Below are positions 25,352 to 37,166 of a DNA stretch of 64,000 nucleotides, one piece after another. Each line of letters opens with the position of its first letter. The stretch's first letter is position 1. The stretch is from Macrostomum hystrix (Eukaryota > Platyhelminthes > Macrostomidae), in the NCBI GenBank assembly GCA_950097015.1, contig CATNEN010000034.1, forward strand, positions 510,501 to 574,500, in the 5' to 3' direction. The notes beneath the pieces were generated by a model that worked only from the letters and a program-made list of their open reading frames with translations, searched no databases and was not told the DNA's origin. The position numbers were made by a program, and so were the translations under genes.

Positions 25352-28300
25352 CAGGCGCCATGGAACATTTTTTTGTCAGGGGGGGCAGGGCAGGAGTTCA
25401 TAAAACTCAGACCTGGTGCCCCGGTCTTAGGCACTGACCAAAAATATGAGCAAAAATATTTAATAGAAACTACTGTTTTTCCCATGAATGCTATTACTAC
25501 TGTATAGCAGATGGGCAGCAAAGCAAACACTATATAGGTAACATAATAGGTAGTTGCTCATTGCTCATGCCTCATTGCAATTTAGTTTATTTACTTGAAT
25601 GGTTGTAGATATCATATGATGTTATAAAGCCATAGGAAGCAATGAACAACATCCAAAAGTTACATGAAATGACTACATCAAATGGGCTACCCTACACCAG
25701 AGAAAAGAGGAGAGCAGTCAATCATTACGACTCCCTTTTTATTCAAATGATCTTCTAAAACAAGCAAAAATAAATTGTCACAGATTTTCAGGCACTTTCC
25801 ATTATCTTTTCTCTGTTTTACATTTACAAATTACATGTGCATTTACATTAACTATAACTAGTCAACTCGATAGGAAAGGAACTTCTTAACAATAAAAATT
25901 TATTAAAGTATTAGCATGCCAACAATATATTCAAACATATTTCATTTCATATCGCTTTTTTGACACAAACAGTGCATTCAATTCGGTTGATAAACTGCAA
26001 CTGGCAACAAATGAGTGGAGCGACTCATGTGTTTATTATTGCTTTTGCGCTTGTACTCCAAAGACGGCACGGCGCTCAGGTGTACGATCAGCGAAGGTCT
26101 GAGACGAGGAAAGAGCCAGAAAATCCAGTCCCTTTACAACATCTATATGCATGTGACCTACAGATAGATCTGAGAGTCGATGCTGTGTCATCGTTGAACG
26201 CATCCAAGTCTTGATTCTACGAAGAGCGCTAAATGTCCTCTCAACTGCTGCTACTGAGTAAGGCAGAGTCAAGATAAGCTTGAGAAGCTTCACTGATTGA
26301 GGAACAAACTCCAAGGCCGATGGGCTCGCAGTTCGAAAAATAGAAACGACATCGCTGAAGCTCTTGACCTGCTGTTGTCCTGTCTGCCATACAGCAATTG
26401 GAAGTAGTGAACGAAGCTCAGAATGAAGGTCATCAAGACAAAAGTCTTCTGAGTATACTTGCAAATTGTTTGCATCGGCCAGAGTTTCTCCATTAGGATC
26501 AGGATAATTGCCTTTTGCTGCTTGCAGAAGGAGGGTCTCCATCTGCCTTGCAATCCTGATTCCAGGCTGGTTGAACCTAAATCCAAATATTTGGTTGAAT
26601 AGTTACAATTTACGAAAATTAGTTACAGATTTTGCAGATCTCATAAGCAACAGCAACATCTGAGTAGTATAGTATTGCAAGTACATTTGTAGGCCTACAT
26701 TTGATTCCAATGGTTCGTACTCTATCCATTTCAGAAAGTCTCTATAAACAGAATAAGATCAACTTCTGTCATGCAACAAACTATATACTCATAAATTAAA
26801 AATTTAAGCAACTTTAACTCACCGATCATTGATGCATTGTAGTAGCCTGTCAGCAGCGGCAAAGAATTCCACTCGAAGTGCCTCGTTTGGTGAAAAGTTG
26901 TGCTGCGTTTGTCGATTGCTATCTAGCCTAGTGGACAAATTTCTGGGCCTACTAGTAGTGCTCGGCATGATTCCCTTCTGTTCGGCATCTTGCTGGAATT
27001 CATTCCAGAAAGCATTATAGGTCTCATCTTCGCGCATAGCAGCCACTAGAGCAGTCAAAGTATCGAGACCAGTTGTTATGTTCATTGCTGCAGAGTTGGA
27101 ACCTTGCAGTATTGTCGCAAACTTTTCCGCTCCTGTGAAGAGAGCAATGGAAGCGTGAACGCCAAAGAAGATTCTATGCTTCTGCATGTCTTTGAGCAGG
27201 CCTCTTGCTTTGGCCCGGACATCCGGCGTGAATGATTTGTCTTCCACTATAGACTCAATAGAGTGCTTGAGCACTTGCCAGTTTTGCAACCAGCACTTAA
27301 GTGCACGCACTCGCACTGTCCACCGAGTAGGGCAAAGTGATTGAATTTTTGAGAAGCTGCTGCTTTCACTTGAATCAGATGAGTCCTCATATTCGACTTG
27401 CAGCGCTGCCTTAACGTCAGAATAAATCTTAAGTCTTTTTCCTGACTCGCGAATGAAGTTGGCCATGCACTTAACATGCTCTAAAGCATCATAGATCACT
27501 CGTTCCTCCTTGCAGGCCTCTTGAATGCACAGATCTAGGGCATGGTTGATGCAATGATAATAGAGTGCACTTGGATGCTTTTCCTGCAAAATAGCTCGTG
27601 CACCTTTACTCATGTTGCTGGCTCCATCAAACCCACATCCACGACAATTTGCTAGGTTGATTTGCAGACGAATGCAGACATCCATAAGTGCATTGGCCAT
27701 TGTAGAACCTTTTTAATCAGGTAGGCAGTAGAACCCAACAAACGTGTCATGAACAGTGAAGCTATCATCAACAGCACGAAAAACGATGCTTAGCTGTTTA
27801 GAGCCACCAATATTCTGGGTGGAATCAGCGAGAAGAGAAAAAACTTGCGCTTTGAATTCCATTCGTCACTAGCTTCATAACAGCATTTGCAATAACAGAG
27901 ATTATCTCATTCTGTACATCGTGTGATAGCCAATTGTCCAGACGAATAAGCCAACTTTTCAATGCGGGTATTTCCTTTGATCGCAAGTGTAGAAGTTCAA
28001 TGTAATTTCCATTGCTGGACTCATGGCCTTGAAATGCTAGACCCTGTGAAAGCAGAAAGCCAGCAGTGTCAAACATTGCCTGCAATGCCACAAAGTTTTG
28101 CTCTAGCTGAACTTGGTGGTATGTCTGAAGCTGCTCACAAATTGATGCATCTCTCTGACCCAAGAGTAGCCTCGCAGACTGTCGGTGTTGTTCACTTCTT
28201 TCATGCAATGAAAACTTTTCTGGCTTTTTCCAGTTTGAGAAGCCATCAATAAAAGCCATCTCGACTTTCGTACCTGGCAGAAACAAGCCTCGCTTGTAAG

Positions 28301-29508
28301 CAGTCAGACAAGAAAAGCATTGCACACAATCGTTCGATGTGCATCCAGGGGTGCTTTTCCAACCAGGATGATTGAAAGCTTCTTGATGAACCAGTCATGG
28401 TTTTAGTTGAAAAAACAAATTGCTTTGGCTGAAAAGGCTGTTCAGGCAGAGATGTACAGCTGCCTTTTGCACCCATCTGTTGCAGTTGCGTGAGTGTCAC
28501 TGTCAGTGACATTAGATTTGTTACTCACAGACGGTGTCGGTGTCATATCTTGAAGCATTGTTGGAAGTGGCTCAGAAGGCTTACTGATTGGCTGCTGATT
28601 TGCTGTAGACTCGGCATTTTCAGCTACTGATGTCAAATCATTGTCATTGACTGGACCAGTGGCAGTCCCTGCAGACTCTGCAGTCCCAGTCCCAGAAACA
28701 CATGTAGACACATCATTGGCAGTAGCAGATGTAGAGCTAGTAGTACATTGCAAAAAACAGAGCCTGGTCTGCTTGAATCGCTTGCTTGATGGTGGATTGC
28801 TCATTAGTAGAATCAATCAACACAGTCATCCACATAAGGCGTTCAGCTTGGCTTGCTATAGTTGCTCTAATTAAATGTAAGTAACGTTTAAGAATTCAAA
28901 ATTGAATTGGATGTGGGACTGGGAGTGAGAGGCCTAAGCCCAATTGCTAGTAAAGTAAGTAATCTAAAATAACAGTCAATATACCTTTTTTTAAATGTAC
29001 ATAGATTCAGAAATCTGCCCCCACTTCCCCTTTCAACCCCATGGCCACAACCCTTACGGTCTTACCCCACACCCCCTAAAGCAGTTTTCATTATCTAAAT
29101 TCCTAGCCATTCAGCCCAGGCCAGAGGGAGGGAGGTAGCCATGGGCGTCTGGCCCTTGTACAGTTTGAGTTAAGGGTGTGAAGTTTAGGCTTGTTTTGAG
29201 GAGGACCCCTTGTGGCCCTGCCCTGTCCTCTGTTGGTGTTAGAATGGAGGGTTGGAATAGATAGTGCCATGTTATTATTCGTGTCGCGTGCCTGCCTGCT
29301 ATTTGTTTGTTTGTTAGTCCACAATCGCTGTAATAAGCAAAAATTGACTTATTTGAACCATTTATAATGCAACAAAATTAAAGAAAAATTACGCTGCTGA
29401 ATGATATTTGGGGGGGGCAATGCCCCCCAACTTGATGTCACAGGTGTGAGATGTCACAGTGAGGTGATGGCAGCTGCCCCCCTGCCCCCCCCTGTTCCGC
29501 GGCGCCTG
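25352..29508 (-). mobile_element. hAT-superfamily DNA transposon with 8-bp target-site duplication
   Basis: The element is 4,157 bp, bounded by imperfect inverted termini. The left end starts CAGGCGCCATGGAACA; the right end read inward starts CAGGCGCCGCGGAACA (14/16 match), and both continue into G-rich runs. The 8-bp ATGAACAA flanks it directly at 25344-25351 and 29509-29516. CAG-type termini with 8-bp duplications are typical of hAT. It contains a broken transposase gene on the minus strand. Confidence 0.93.
26036..28816 (-). pseudogene. hAT transposase, TTF zinc-finger / DUF4371 (ZMYM1-like) type, disrupted
   Basis: Transposase of the 25352-29508 element. In order on the minus strand: a Ser/Thr-rich N-terminus (28816-28442); a TTF-type zinc-finger-like segment (about 28440-28330); a DUF4371-like part (28325-27825); an RNase-H-like part with GFDGASNMSKGA and CPTRW (27700-26819); and the C-terminal hAT dimerisation region with SVAAVERTFSALRRIK (26542-26036). 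A plausible intron joins the last two parts: donor GTGAGT directly after 26819-26823 and acceptor TTTAG just upstream of 26573, with matching phase. Frame changes near 28,450, 28,335 and 27,845, plus an in-frame TAA just before 27700, indicate a decayed gene, unless more introns exist. Confidence 0.82.
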
Positions 29509-29559
29509 ATGAACAATTAAACAAGTGAACATTAACAGGACTTTACCATTGCTCCTTAG

Positions 29560-30345
29560 TCACTGAATCCTCAAAAGTTGCTCAAAACAAGTCTTAGAAT
29601 TCAAATCCTCACAGGGGATAGTAATGGGCAATCCAATATACCGGCATAGGCATAGCACTGCGACAAAGATGTTGGTAGGGTACATGCGACGCCAGAAGAA
29701 CTCTTTGAGATGACTTTCAAAGAGAGCATTGGATGTGCTATGCATTGATCTGAATTTGTGCTTATTATGTGCCCACGTACCTTCAATTGTGTTTGTATGA
29801 ACCGTAGCATTCTGAGGGTTGACAAAGTGCAGATGGTGCTTGACAAAGGCATGGTTCTGGAGCCCAGCATATGCCAGCCAGCCATCCTTGAAGATCCGAC
29901 TTCCAGGCAGAACGTGGTGCTGAATTATAGGAACCATTGTCTGGGCAGTCCTGTCTGGTACAACTACCATCATGCACTTGCTCATGTGGCATTCAACCAT
30001 GCCTAACACCCAATGCCCTTTGCGCCACACACCTTGGTGGTACTTTTTGTGCATAAATTTTGTCTTGTCAATCTCGACTTTGTGCCCAGGTCCACCTAAC
30101 TCCACTGGATGATCAAGGAGAAACTGCTGGCAGATGTCATGCAGAAATTGGTGCCAGTCAACCACCGAGTGCTCACTCATACCAAGCTGCTGGATCTGGT
30201 CCCATGTCTTCATCTCCAACTTCCACATGTATGTGAGCTCCACAATCTTGCTAAGAGCAAGGTGGGACCCGTCAAAAAAGGACCCGCGGCGGATGGAGTA
30301 CTGGTTTCGGCAGTTGCGGCAATTCCACAGCCATCGATGTACTTG
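29560..30345 (-). pseudogene. Merlin / IS1595-like (ISXO2 DDE) transposase remnant
   Basis: The open frame encodes a zinc-ribbon-like CRNC segment, the linker FFDGSHLALSKIVELTYMW, then the ISXO2-like catalytic domain. Candidate acidic triad: Asp in EIDKTK, Asp in KDGWLAYAG, Glu in TIEGTW (residues 59, 120 and 154 counted from 30243). The frame is blocked upstream by TGA at 30346-30348. A segment resembling the missing N-terminus continues in another frame, suggesting one frameshift near 30,335. It ends at TGA 29560. I could not find terminal inverted repeats or a target duplication, so element limits are open. It lies between the hAT and MULE elements. Confidence 0.82.
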
Positions 30346-30525
30346 TCACCAGCTCTTGACTGCAGTCGCATGTCTGTGCCGACATTGCGAATTGTTTTAA
30401 TATTCTTTCTGTTTTGCTGCAATTTCTCTTTTGCTGCATTAATATTTTTAGTAATCAGTTGAATATTATTATTTTTATAGCCCTTGGTTTCTTGATTTGG
30501 GCAGAGAAACATTAGAACTATTACT

Positions 30526-30561
30526 ATACTATTCCTTAGTAATAGTTCTATTACTATTGTA
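30526..30561. repeat. 13-bp palindrome
   Basis: AGAACTATTACTA and its inverse TAGTAATAGTTCT face each other across a short loop near 30,530, in the AT-rich segment between the Merlin-like gene and the MULE-like element. It may be an end structure of one of them; there is no further support. Confidence 0.5.
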
Positions 30562-30618
30562 AGCAATAGTACAAATGCTTGCAAATCAAAGTATATGATT
30601 TGCTGGCAATGTTAAATA

Positions 30619-33600
30619 GGGTCCTAGTCATTTCGTCAACTCGAGTTTTACATTGGTCGTTTCGTCAACTGGTTAATAAGGCGGTCTCACAACTTGGTCA
30701 CTTCGTCAACTGGCCAATAAGACGCTCTCCAACCTTGGTCACTTCGTCAACTGTCGAATGGGGACGTCTACAGTCTTGGTCACTTCGTCAACTGCCAATG
30801 CCAATTGCTAATTATTCCAATAACTTCTCCGAGCTCCCGACTTCAATGCGCTTTCGTTATCTTAACAAAAATGATCTTAACAACGATATCTTAGAAAATT
30901 ATCGCAGCGCGACAGAAGAACCCCTGGCAGGCTGTCCAAATTCAATTCATGTGAAGTATATTTCGCATTGGCTTAGGGAAAATATTGAACAGAATAATAT
31001 TATTGACATGCATGGTGGCAAGGCGCATACTGCAGAGAATGGGAGCAGAGAGTCATGCAGCACGATGCAAATAGGTAGGTACTAGTTAAACAGTAATTAT
31101 TACAGGCATTACAGATAACAAGGTGTTGGTGCAAGTAATATCCGCCCATGAAAGTCTTTCTTGTCTGTTCCGCACTCACTGCTGCTGCTGTTGTTGCTGC
31201 GCCCTGTGCGCGAACTGCGGGACGTGGCCGAGGCGGGTGCAGCTGCGCAGGAATGCTCGAATCGAGAGCGCTCTGCGGCGGTACTGCTCCCAGTAGCCCT
31301 CGACTTTCACTTGTAGCTGCTCGTACCGCGCCCGGTGCTGTCGCTCTTGCACTCCTTGCTGCACCAGTGCGGCCTGCAGTGGCACTAGGAGCGCCTCCTT
31401 GTGGAGCAGGTGAATGAGAGGGTTCAGGGTGAGCTGAACCCTCTGGGCCCGCTGCTTCAGTCACCGATGCCAGCCCTCCACCTCGTTGTTAGTGCGGATG
31501 GACTGGCCGTAGACGCTGATTTCCTCGGCGCTTTGCACCGGGTTCGTCAACCACGTGCTACTGACGTATTCGGCCAGGTCCAGCGGCAGCGGCGCTTGTA
31601 CACCAGCAACGACTTGTGCCAAGCCGTCGCCCATGTGCTCGGCAGGCAGGTACGGCAGGGCCATCAGCATCCGGATGAAGTTCTTTGTCCCAGGGTCCAT
31701 CATGTAGGCCTGCTGCAGACCCAAATGCTGAACGCGACGGAAGATGGCCTGTGCGTAATGGAACAGGCAGCCTTGGAGCTTCGCCGCTGGGAACACGATT
31801 CCTAGGGCCTGCCATGCAGCAGCCTCGAATTCCATGATGCAGACTTCGGGTGCTGCATTGCCGATTGCCTCCCGCAGCGAGCTGAACACTGCAGTGTAGT
31901 CACCGACTGCCTTTCCTGAAATTATCGCAAATGCCAGCGGGACTTGCTCGATCATCGTCCCTTGTCGGATGTAGCAGTGCACACTGTACAGCTGCTTGAA
32001 CGGTGCATGGACGACATCGAATGTGCCGTCCAGGAACCATAATCGTCGGGAGGCCAGCAGCTCGACTTGACCCGTTAACAGTAGCAGTAAATGGCGCTTG
32101 CCAGTTCCGTGAACTCGGATGTCGGACCTGACGAAATCGGGAGGGATACGATCTGCGGCCAGGTCGAACTGGAGTTCAGCGGGGGTTCTGGCCGCTCAGC
32201 CTCCCGGGCTCTGTTGGCTATCCGCACCAGCTGACGAATGGCGGGCACCTCCGGGCCGAAGGCAGCCGCACCGTGGTCCAACAGCTTGGTCTCGGCGGTT
32301 GCTGCTACTGACCGAAAGCAATGCCGCTTTGCTTCGTCCTTGACATCGGCAATGACGCGACGCTTGATCGACTCGCGAATGCGAGGCTCGCAGATGTGGA
32401 CAGCGAGGCCACTCCGAAAGCCCAGGTTATCCTCCACGGCAGACGCAGGGCACTTCAGTCTTAATTTCCGCTGCGTGCACCGCTAGTAGCGCCGGTTGTT
32501 CTTCTCGACAATGAGCCCAATGAATTCTTGATCCCCAACTCGATGAATCAGCAACGGCTTCTGCTTTGTCGTTGCAGCATCCAGGAGCTCGAACTCCTCC
32601 ACTTCATCGACTGCTGGCAGATCACGAGGTTCCGGACCCTCGAACGAAACTTCGGCTCTTCGATTGGCCCTGCAGGTTAGGATGGCAGGACGCAATGGTT
32701 ATGTTTTTTTGCGACATGTTTATAGCGGTTATACCATTATGATGCAAATACAGTAGAACATGATGATGCAACTATAGTATACCATTATGATGCAAATATA
32801 CCATTATCAAAGCCTATCAACGCCCATCAAAACCAAAGTATACCATATCAAGCACTTACCACCGTACAACTCCTCCAGAAGACCATGCTGAACTGCCTCT
32901 GCTGGCACGGCGACCGGAGCGGGTGCTGGCACGGGAGCTGGTGCTGGCAAAGCGATCGGAGCTGGTGCTGGCACGACGACCGCAGCTGGTTCAGGGACCT
33001 CGTCTGCAGGCTCCAGGCATGGGGCGCATGACCACTCATATGCGTCCATGCGCATTAAGCGTCTGTACTCCGCGATCGAAACTTTCGTACCGCAAACACG
33101 GTGCTGCCATCGCTCACACCGATCACATTGCAGTTTCTGCTGACGTGGTCGCACACGCTCGTTACACAGAATACAATTATATGCATTCTGCATTATTAGC
33201 AAAAGTTCGACATCTAATGAGCAAGAAATTTAGGCTTTTTGACTCTGGGCCGGGGCCTCCATTATATATAGAAAAAATGGCGCTTCGGGCCGTTGGGGTG
33301 ATGGACTTACAGACTTGTGAGACGATTGTACAATATTCTCCTTCTCCGAATGAACTGCATAATACGACTGAGCGTATCGAAATTCTGTTACTTCTCGCTT
33401 GGGTTCCGCTCAGCCAGCAATCGCACATTATGTTGGAATTAGCACTTTAGGGGGCGCGGGGGAGGGTCCGGGGACATTTTTTGACTCGTGTGATATTAGC
33501 ACCAGGGTGCGAACATGCCCGGGGATAGCAACCCCGGACTTTGATCTGGGCCATTTGACACGTCGGGAAGCATAATCAGATTTCAATCCCAGAGAATCAA

Positions 33601-33843
33601 TTGAGTGACTGCCATTCGAGAAGAGAGAGCAAGGGAGATTGAGAGAAAGAGGGAGAGAGATTGAGAGAGAGACGCCAGTAAGACGTCTCTTCGTCAACTT
33701 CGTTAACTGCCAGTGAGGGGGCCCAAACATGTTGGTCACTTCGTCAACCGCCAGTAAGACCGCCCACGCATTTTGACAAAAATACGAAGTGACCAACATG
33801 TTTGTGCCCCATCACTGGCTAGTTGACGAAGTGACCATCACCC
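30619..33843 (-). mobile_element. MULE-like DNA transposon with 8-bp target-site duplication
   Basis: The element is 3,225 bp. It starts GGGTCCTAGTCATTTCGTCA; the right end read inward starts GGGTGATGGTCACTTCGTCA, agreeing at about 19 of 23 bases. GTTAAATA flanks it on both sides (30611-30618, 33844-33851). Subterminal copies of TTGGTCACTTCGTCAACTG lie at 30,650-30,800 on the left and 33,690-33,835 on the right, where both orientations occur. Inside is a disrupted minus-strand gene with PHD, FLYWCH and MULE parts. Family assignment rests on the MULE catalytic domain. Confidence 0.88.
31176..33193 (-). pseudogene. MULE transposase with PHD and FLYWCH zinc fingers, disrupted
   Basis: Minus-strand order: a PHD-like finger (CILCNERV... 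CDRCERWQHRVC... WSCAPC) followed by Ala/Pro repeats (33193-32860); a FLYWCH-like finger (about 32,590-32,390); then the MULE domain, including FLDGTFDVVHAPFKQLY and the LQGCLFHYAQAIFRR segment (about 32,040-31,460), and a C-terminal tail ending in a Gln run at about 31,180. Lesions: TAG where FLYWCH normally has Trp (32,485), a frame change near 32,090 and an in-frame TGA after EVEGWHR (31,461). A donor-like GTAAGT (32859) and acceptor (32670) suggest an intron between PHD and FLYWCH, but their phases do not match. Probably inactive. Confidence 0.8.
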
Positions 33844-33851
33844 GTTAAATA

Positions 33852-35056
33852 TGCTTTTGTGTAGGCTCATTCTTTTAATCTTGTCATGACTTTTAAACAT
33901 AAAATAGATAATTAAGTGTAACTGGGCTTAACAGTATATTTTTCTGTCCTGGTAGTTATTACTCAGGCCAATCTTATTCGTTCTTCCATTCTTAGTTCAG
34001 CATGTATTTCCTTATGCTTTTAGCTAGTGGCCCTGAAAAGGGCCGTTTTAACTCTTAATACTCCGCGATTCTTATCTTCCGTGGGTCTAACACTCTAATG
34101 GTAGCGACTTTTTATAGCACGAGCGGTCTCCTTCTAACGCTTTCCACCGATATCTCACTCTCAGTCCTCAGGGCTCTCTTGGACTGGAGGTTCATAGCCA
34201 CAATCTCGAACAGAGAAAATAACTAACATGTTTGAACACTTCTTTCAGAACCAATTTACAATTTCAGCACAACAGTATAACTGTATGATAGGCTTTTATG
34301 CCACACTGGCAATTTGATGTCTCACAGAAATTGCAATTGTTTGTATAAACTAAAGGTTTGTTAAGGTGAATGAATTTGACAGAATATTTATAATATTTTA
34401 CATATAACCTATATTAGACATTTAAACAAAGAGCGTAGGTACGAATTTGACTTTCAAAAAAGATTGATAAAAACATTCGTACTACATAAATGCATATTTT
34501 TACTAGCTTATTTAACAACAATAAATTTACATCCACTCTATAATAAACTTTATCAAACTAGCTTTATACGCAGTTGTAGACAACTAATGACTGATCTAGA
34601 CCATAAGGGAACACATTATTTTCAATTACAAATGCAGTATAATATTGTGTTATGTGTCAGCAACACTTCACAAGGGAAAAATATGCAAAGCATATCATAT
34701 TGCCAATAAAGAATGTCCAATCCTGTATAACTATGCAATTAATATATTATTTTTGTTAAAAATGGCTAACTAGGTTATTTTTCTAATTATTAAATTAACC
34801 TCTTGCAACAAAATGACTTTACCTTATAGCAATTATAGTACATAATGTTTGGCCAATTCTTTTCAATTAGAACCCTGGGCTATGAATAAAAAATGAATAA
34901 ATGTTGTACAAGTAATACAGCATGAATAAGTTCATTAGCATTCGGAAAACTCAATTATTATTATCAGATTTTTTAAACTCCACCTGAAATTAGGTGTTGG
35001 CATACCTATTGGGACATTTTAATGTGCATTAATAACTTATTTACCTATTCTTCCAG
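33852..35056. other. AT-rich non-coding stretch before the centrin exon
   Basis: No recognised gene. It is probably part of the first centrin intron, since the next exon begins at a splice acceptor. A first exon with the initiator ATG was not found. Confidence 0.5.
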
Positions 35057-37166
35057 TCGACCTTCAAAAAGCCCAGCCCTGGCGTCGGCGGCGGCGGCCA
35101 GAAGAAGAAGACAGCCGGCATCAAGCTGGAGCTGTCCGAAGAGCAGAAGCAGGAGATTCGCGAGGCCTTCGACTTGTTCAACAATGACGGCTCTGGCACA
35201 ATCGACATCAAGGAGCTGAAGGTGGCCATGCGAGCGCTGGGTTTCGAGCCTAAGAAGGAAGAGATTAAAAAGCTCATCGCCGAGTACGACAAGGATGGCA
35301 CTGGTGAGCAGCCAATGAGTCTGATCTCAAATTTCAGGATCAAATATTTTTTGTCATCGAAGATCAGATTTAATCAGATTGTTCCATCTCTTCTTCAAAT
35401 AATTATCGGGTTGTTCTACCGTTCCTATTGGGGTAAGTGGCAGAGTGGCAGGGGTGAGTAGCAGTGGCGGTCAACGCGTTTGCCTATCGCACGAAGGTCT
35501 CGGAGCTCGATTCCGCAGCGAGGTCACATTCATTTTGGGGAACACAAGCCTTCCGCAGTGAGAAGTCGTGCAGTTTAAGCCCTTGAGGGCCAAGCTCCAA
35601 GGCACAGTGAGAGTGTACACTGCCTGACAATGAGAAAGTCATTGCAGATGTACACACCTGTGTGAGCGTATGCCTGCTTACGGTATTTGTGTGCGTGTGT
35701 GCTCAGGAGTCAGCGAAATGGGCAAAATTGCCTCCTCGCTGGCTGCAGGTAGGGGTCCCAAATCCCGGACATTTTACAATCCCGGGATCCCGGACAAAAA
35801 AATGACCCAATCCCGGGATCCCGGGCCAATCCCGGGATTGAACAAACAAATTTACCGGAAGCGTTCCATTGTCCAAAAAAACAAATTTCTCAACCAATTG
35901 AGCATCATTTGGGTTTCTACTTTCCAGCTTACACTGCATTGATAAAAGAGTTAAAGATAGTTCATATCAATTATCCTTGGTCACTTAATTCTTGTTGTCA
36001 CAATTGTCACATTCCTTCCTTCCATCGATGGATTCGATGCAATATATTTCCATCCATATTTCCATTTCCAAGTACATAGAATTGACATTTGATTTGACAC
36101 TATAGCAGTCAGCACGCAAGCTACTTTTTGTGGTCAGCAAAGTGGGCTCTTTTTTATCGTATCGTTGATTCAAACAAATGTATTGCTTGCGTTGCCAGTT
36201 TCCTTCCAGTTGTTTATCATTTCTATGCAAGTTAAATTTTATAGGGATAACCCACCCCAAGGTCATGACTCATGAGTCTTGGCTTTCTAATCCTTGTGCG
36301 CTGTTCAGCAGTGTTCAGTGTTCACTATCCATGTACAGTTGTACATACATACTAAACAACACCCTCCTCACCCCTTGGATTAGAAGGTTAGAAATTAGAA
36401 CTGCATACGCTGCGCTGGTGCCTCTGCCCCCAACACAGACAACCTCACACACACAGAGGCGCAGACTCAGCAGAACCCAGTCCCCACCCCACCCCACCCC
36501 CTTTTTCTGCCTCATTTCTTTTCCTTAGTTGCGGGCGTTCGGCGTGGCCCGGGCCAGTGGGCCCAGTCACCCCAGTGTCCATCTAGGCCATCGGCCATCG
36601 CCATGTGAATTCCAATCCCGTGTTTACCGGGATCCCGGACCCCTAATCCCGGGATCTCGAACACTAACAAAAAGCCGGGATCCCGGGGATCCCGGGATTC
36701 CGGGATCCCGGGATTGGGACCCCTAGCTGCAGGTCTAGTGTCACCAAATCATGTGCAATTGCCTGCAGCCATCCTGCAATAATAGTTATTATTAACCACC
36801 GTCCCTTCCAGTCCTCATCGTGTTGTTATTTTCTCTTTATCCAAGTTATCCGAATCCACACTGCTCCACTTATCCCCACTCGCTAACCCAGGCACAATAG
36901 ATTTCAACGACTTCCTGAGCATGATGACGAGCAAGATGACGGAGAAGGACTCCAAAGAGGAGATTTTAAAAGCCTTCCGACTATTTGACGACGATGAGAC
37001 CGGGAAAATATCCTTCAAGAACCTCAAACGCGTAGCTAAAGAGCTGGGCGAGAATCTCACAGACGAAGAGCTGCAGGAAATGATCGACGAAGCCGATCGT
37101 GACGGCGACGGCGAGATTAACGAGGCCGAGTTTCTGCGGATTATGAAGAAGACCAGCTTGTATTGA
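35057..37166 (+). CDS. centrin (EF-hand, centrin-2-like), 5' exon not seen
   Basis: Calcium-binding protein of centrioles and basal bodies. Exons 35057-35303 and 36892-37166 join in phase 1 (GT/AG) to give 173 residues of nearly full centrin length (human centrin-2 is 172). Four EF-hands are visible. Loop 1 [12 protein letters not shown] has Asn at position 1; loop 2 DKDGTGTIDFND ends in Asp; loop 3 is [12 protein letters not shown]; loop 4 [12 protein letters not shown] is fully canonical. The protein ends KKTSLY, the conserved centrin tail. The visible sequence begins after an acceptor (TTCTTCCAG) with a basic, Gly-rich N-terminus and no Met, so a short upstream exon is missing. The intron holds a SINE-like segment and a non-autonomous hAT element. 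Confidence 0.96.
35455..35690 (+). mobile_element. tRNA-derived SINE-like sequence in centrin intron
   Basis: TGGCGGTCAACGCGTTTGCC (A-box-like) is followed 30-40 bases later by GAGCTCGATTCC (B-box-like), then about 150 bases of unrelated body. There is no folded tRNA acceptor stem. The 3' end is uncertain. Confidence 0.5.
35750..36725. mobile_element. non-autonomous hAT (MITE-like) in centrin intron
   Basis: The element is 976 bp. It starts TAGGGGTCCCAAATCCCGG and its right end read inward starts TAGGGGTCCCAATCCCGG. GCTGCAGG flanks it on both sides (35742-35749 and 36726-36733), an 8-bp target duplication. Palindromic ATCCCGGGATCCCGGG motifs cluster just inside both ends. No transposase frame is present. 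The termini differ from those of the 25352-29508 hAT, so it depends on another source. Confidence 0.92.
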
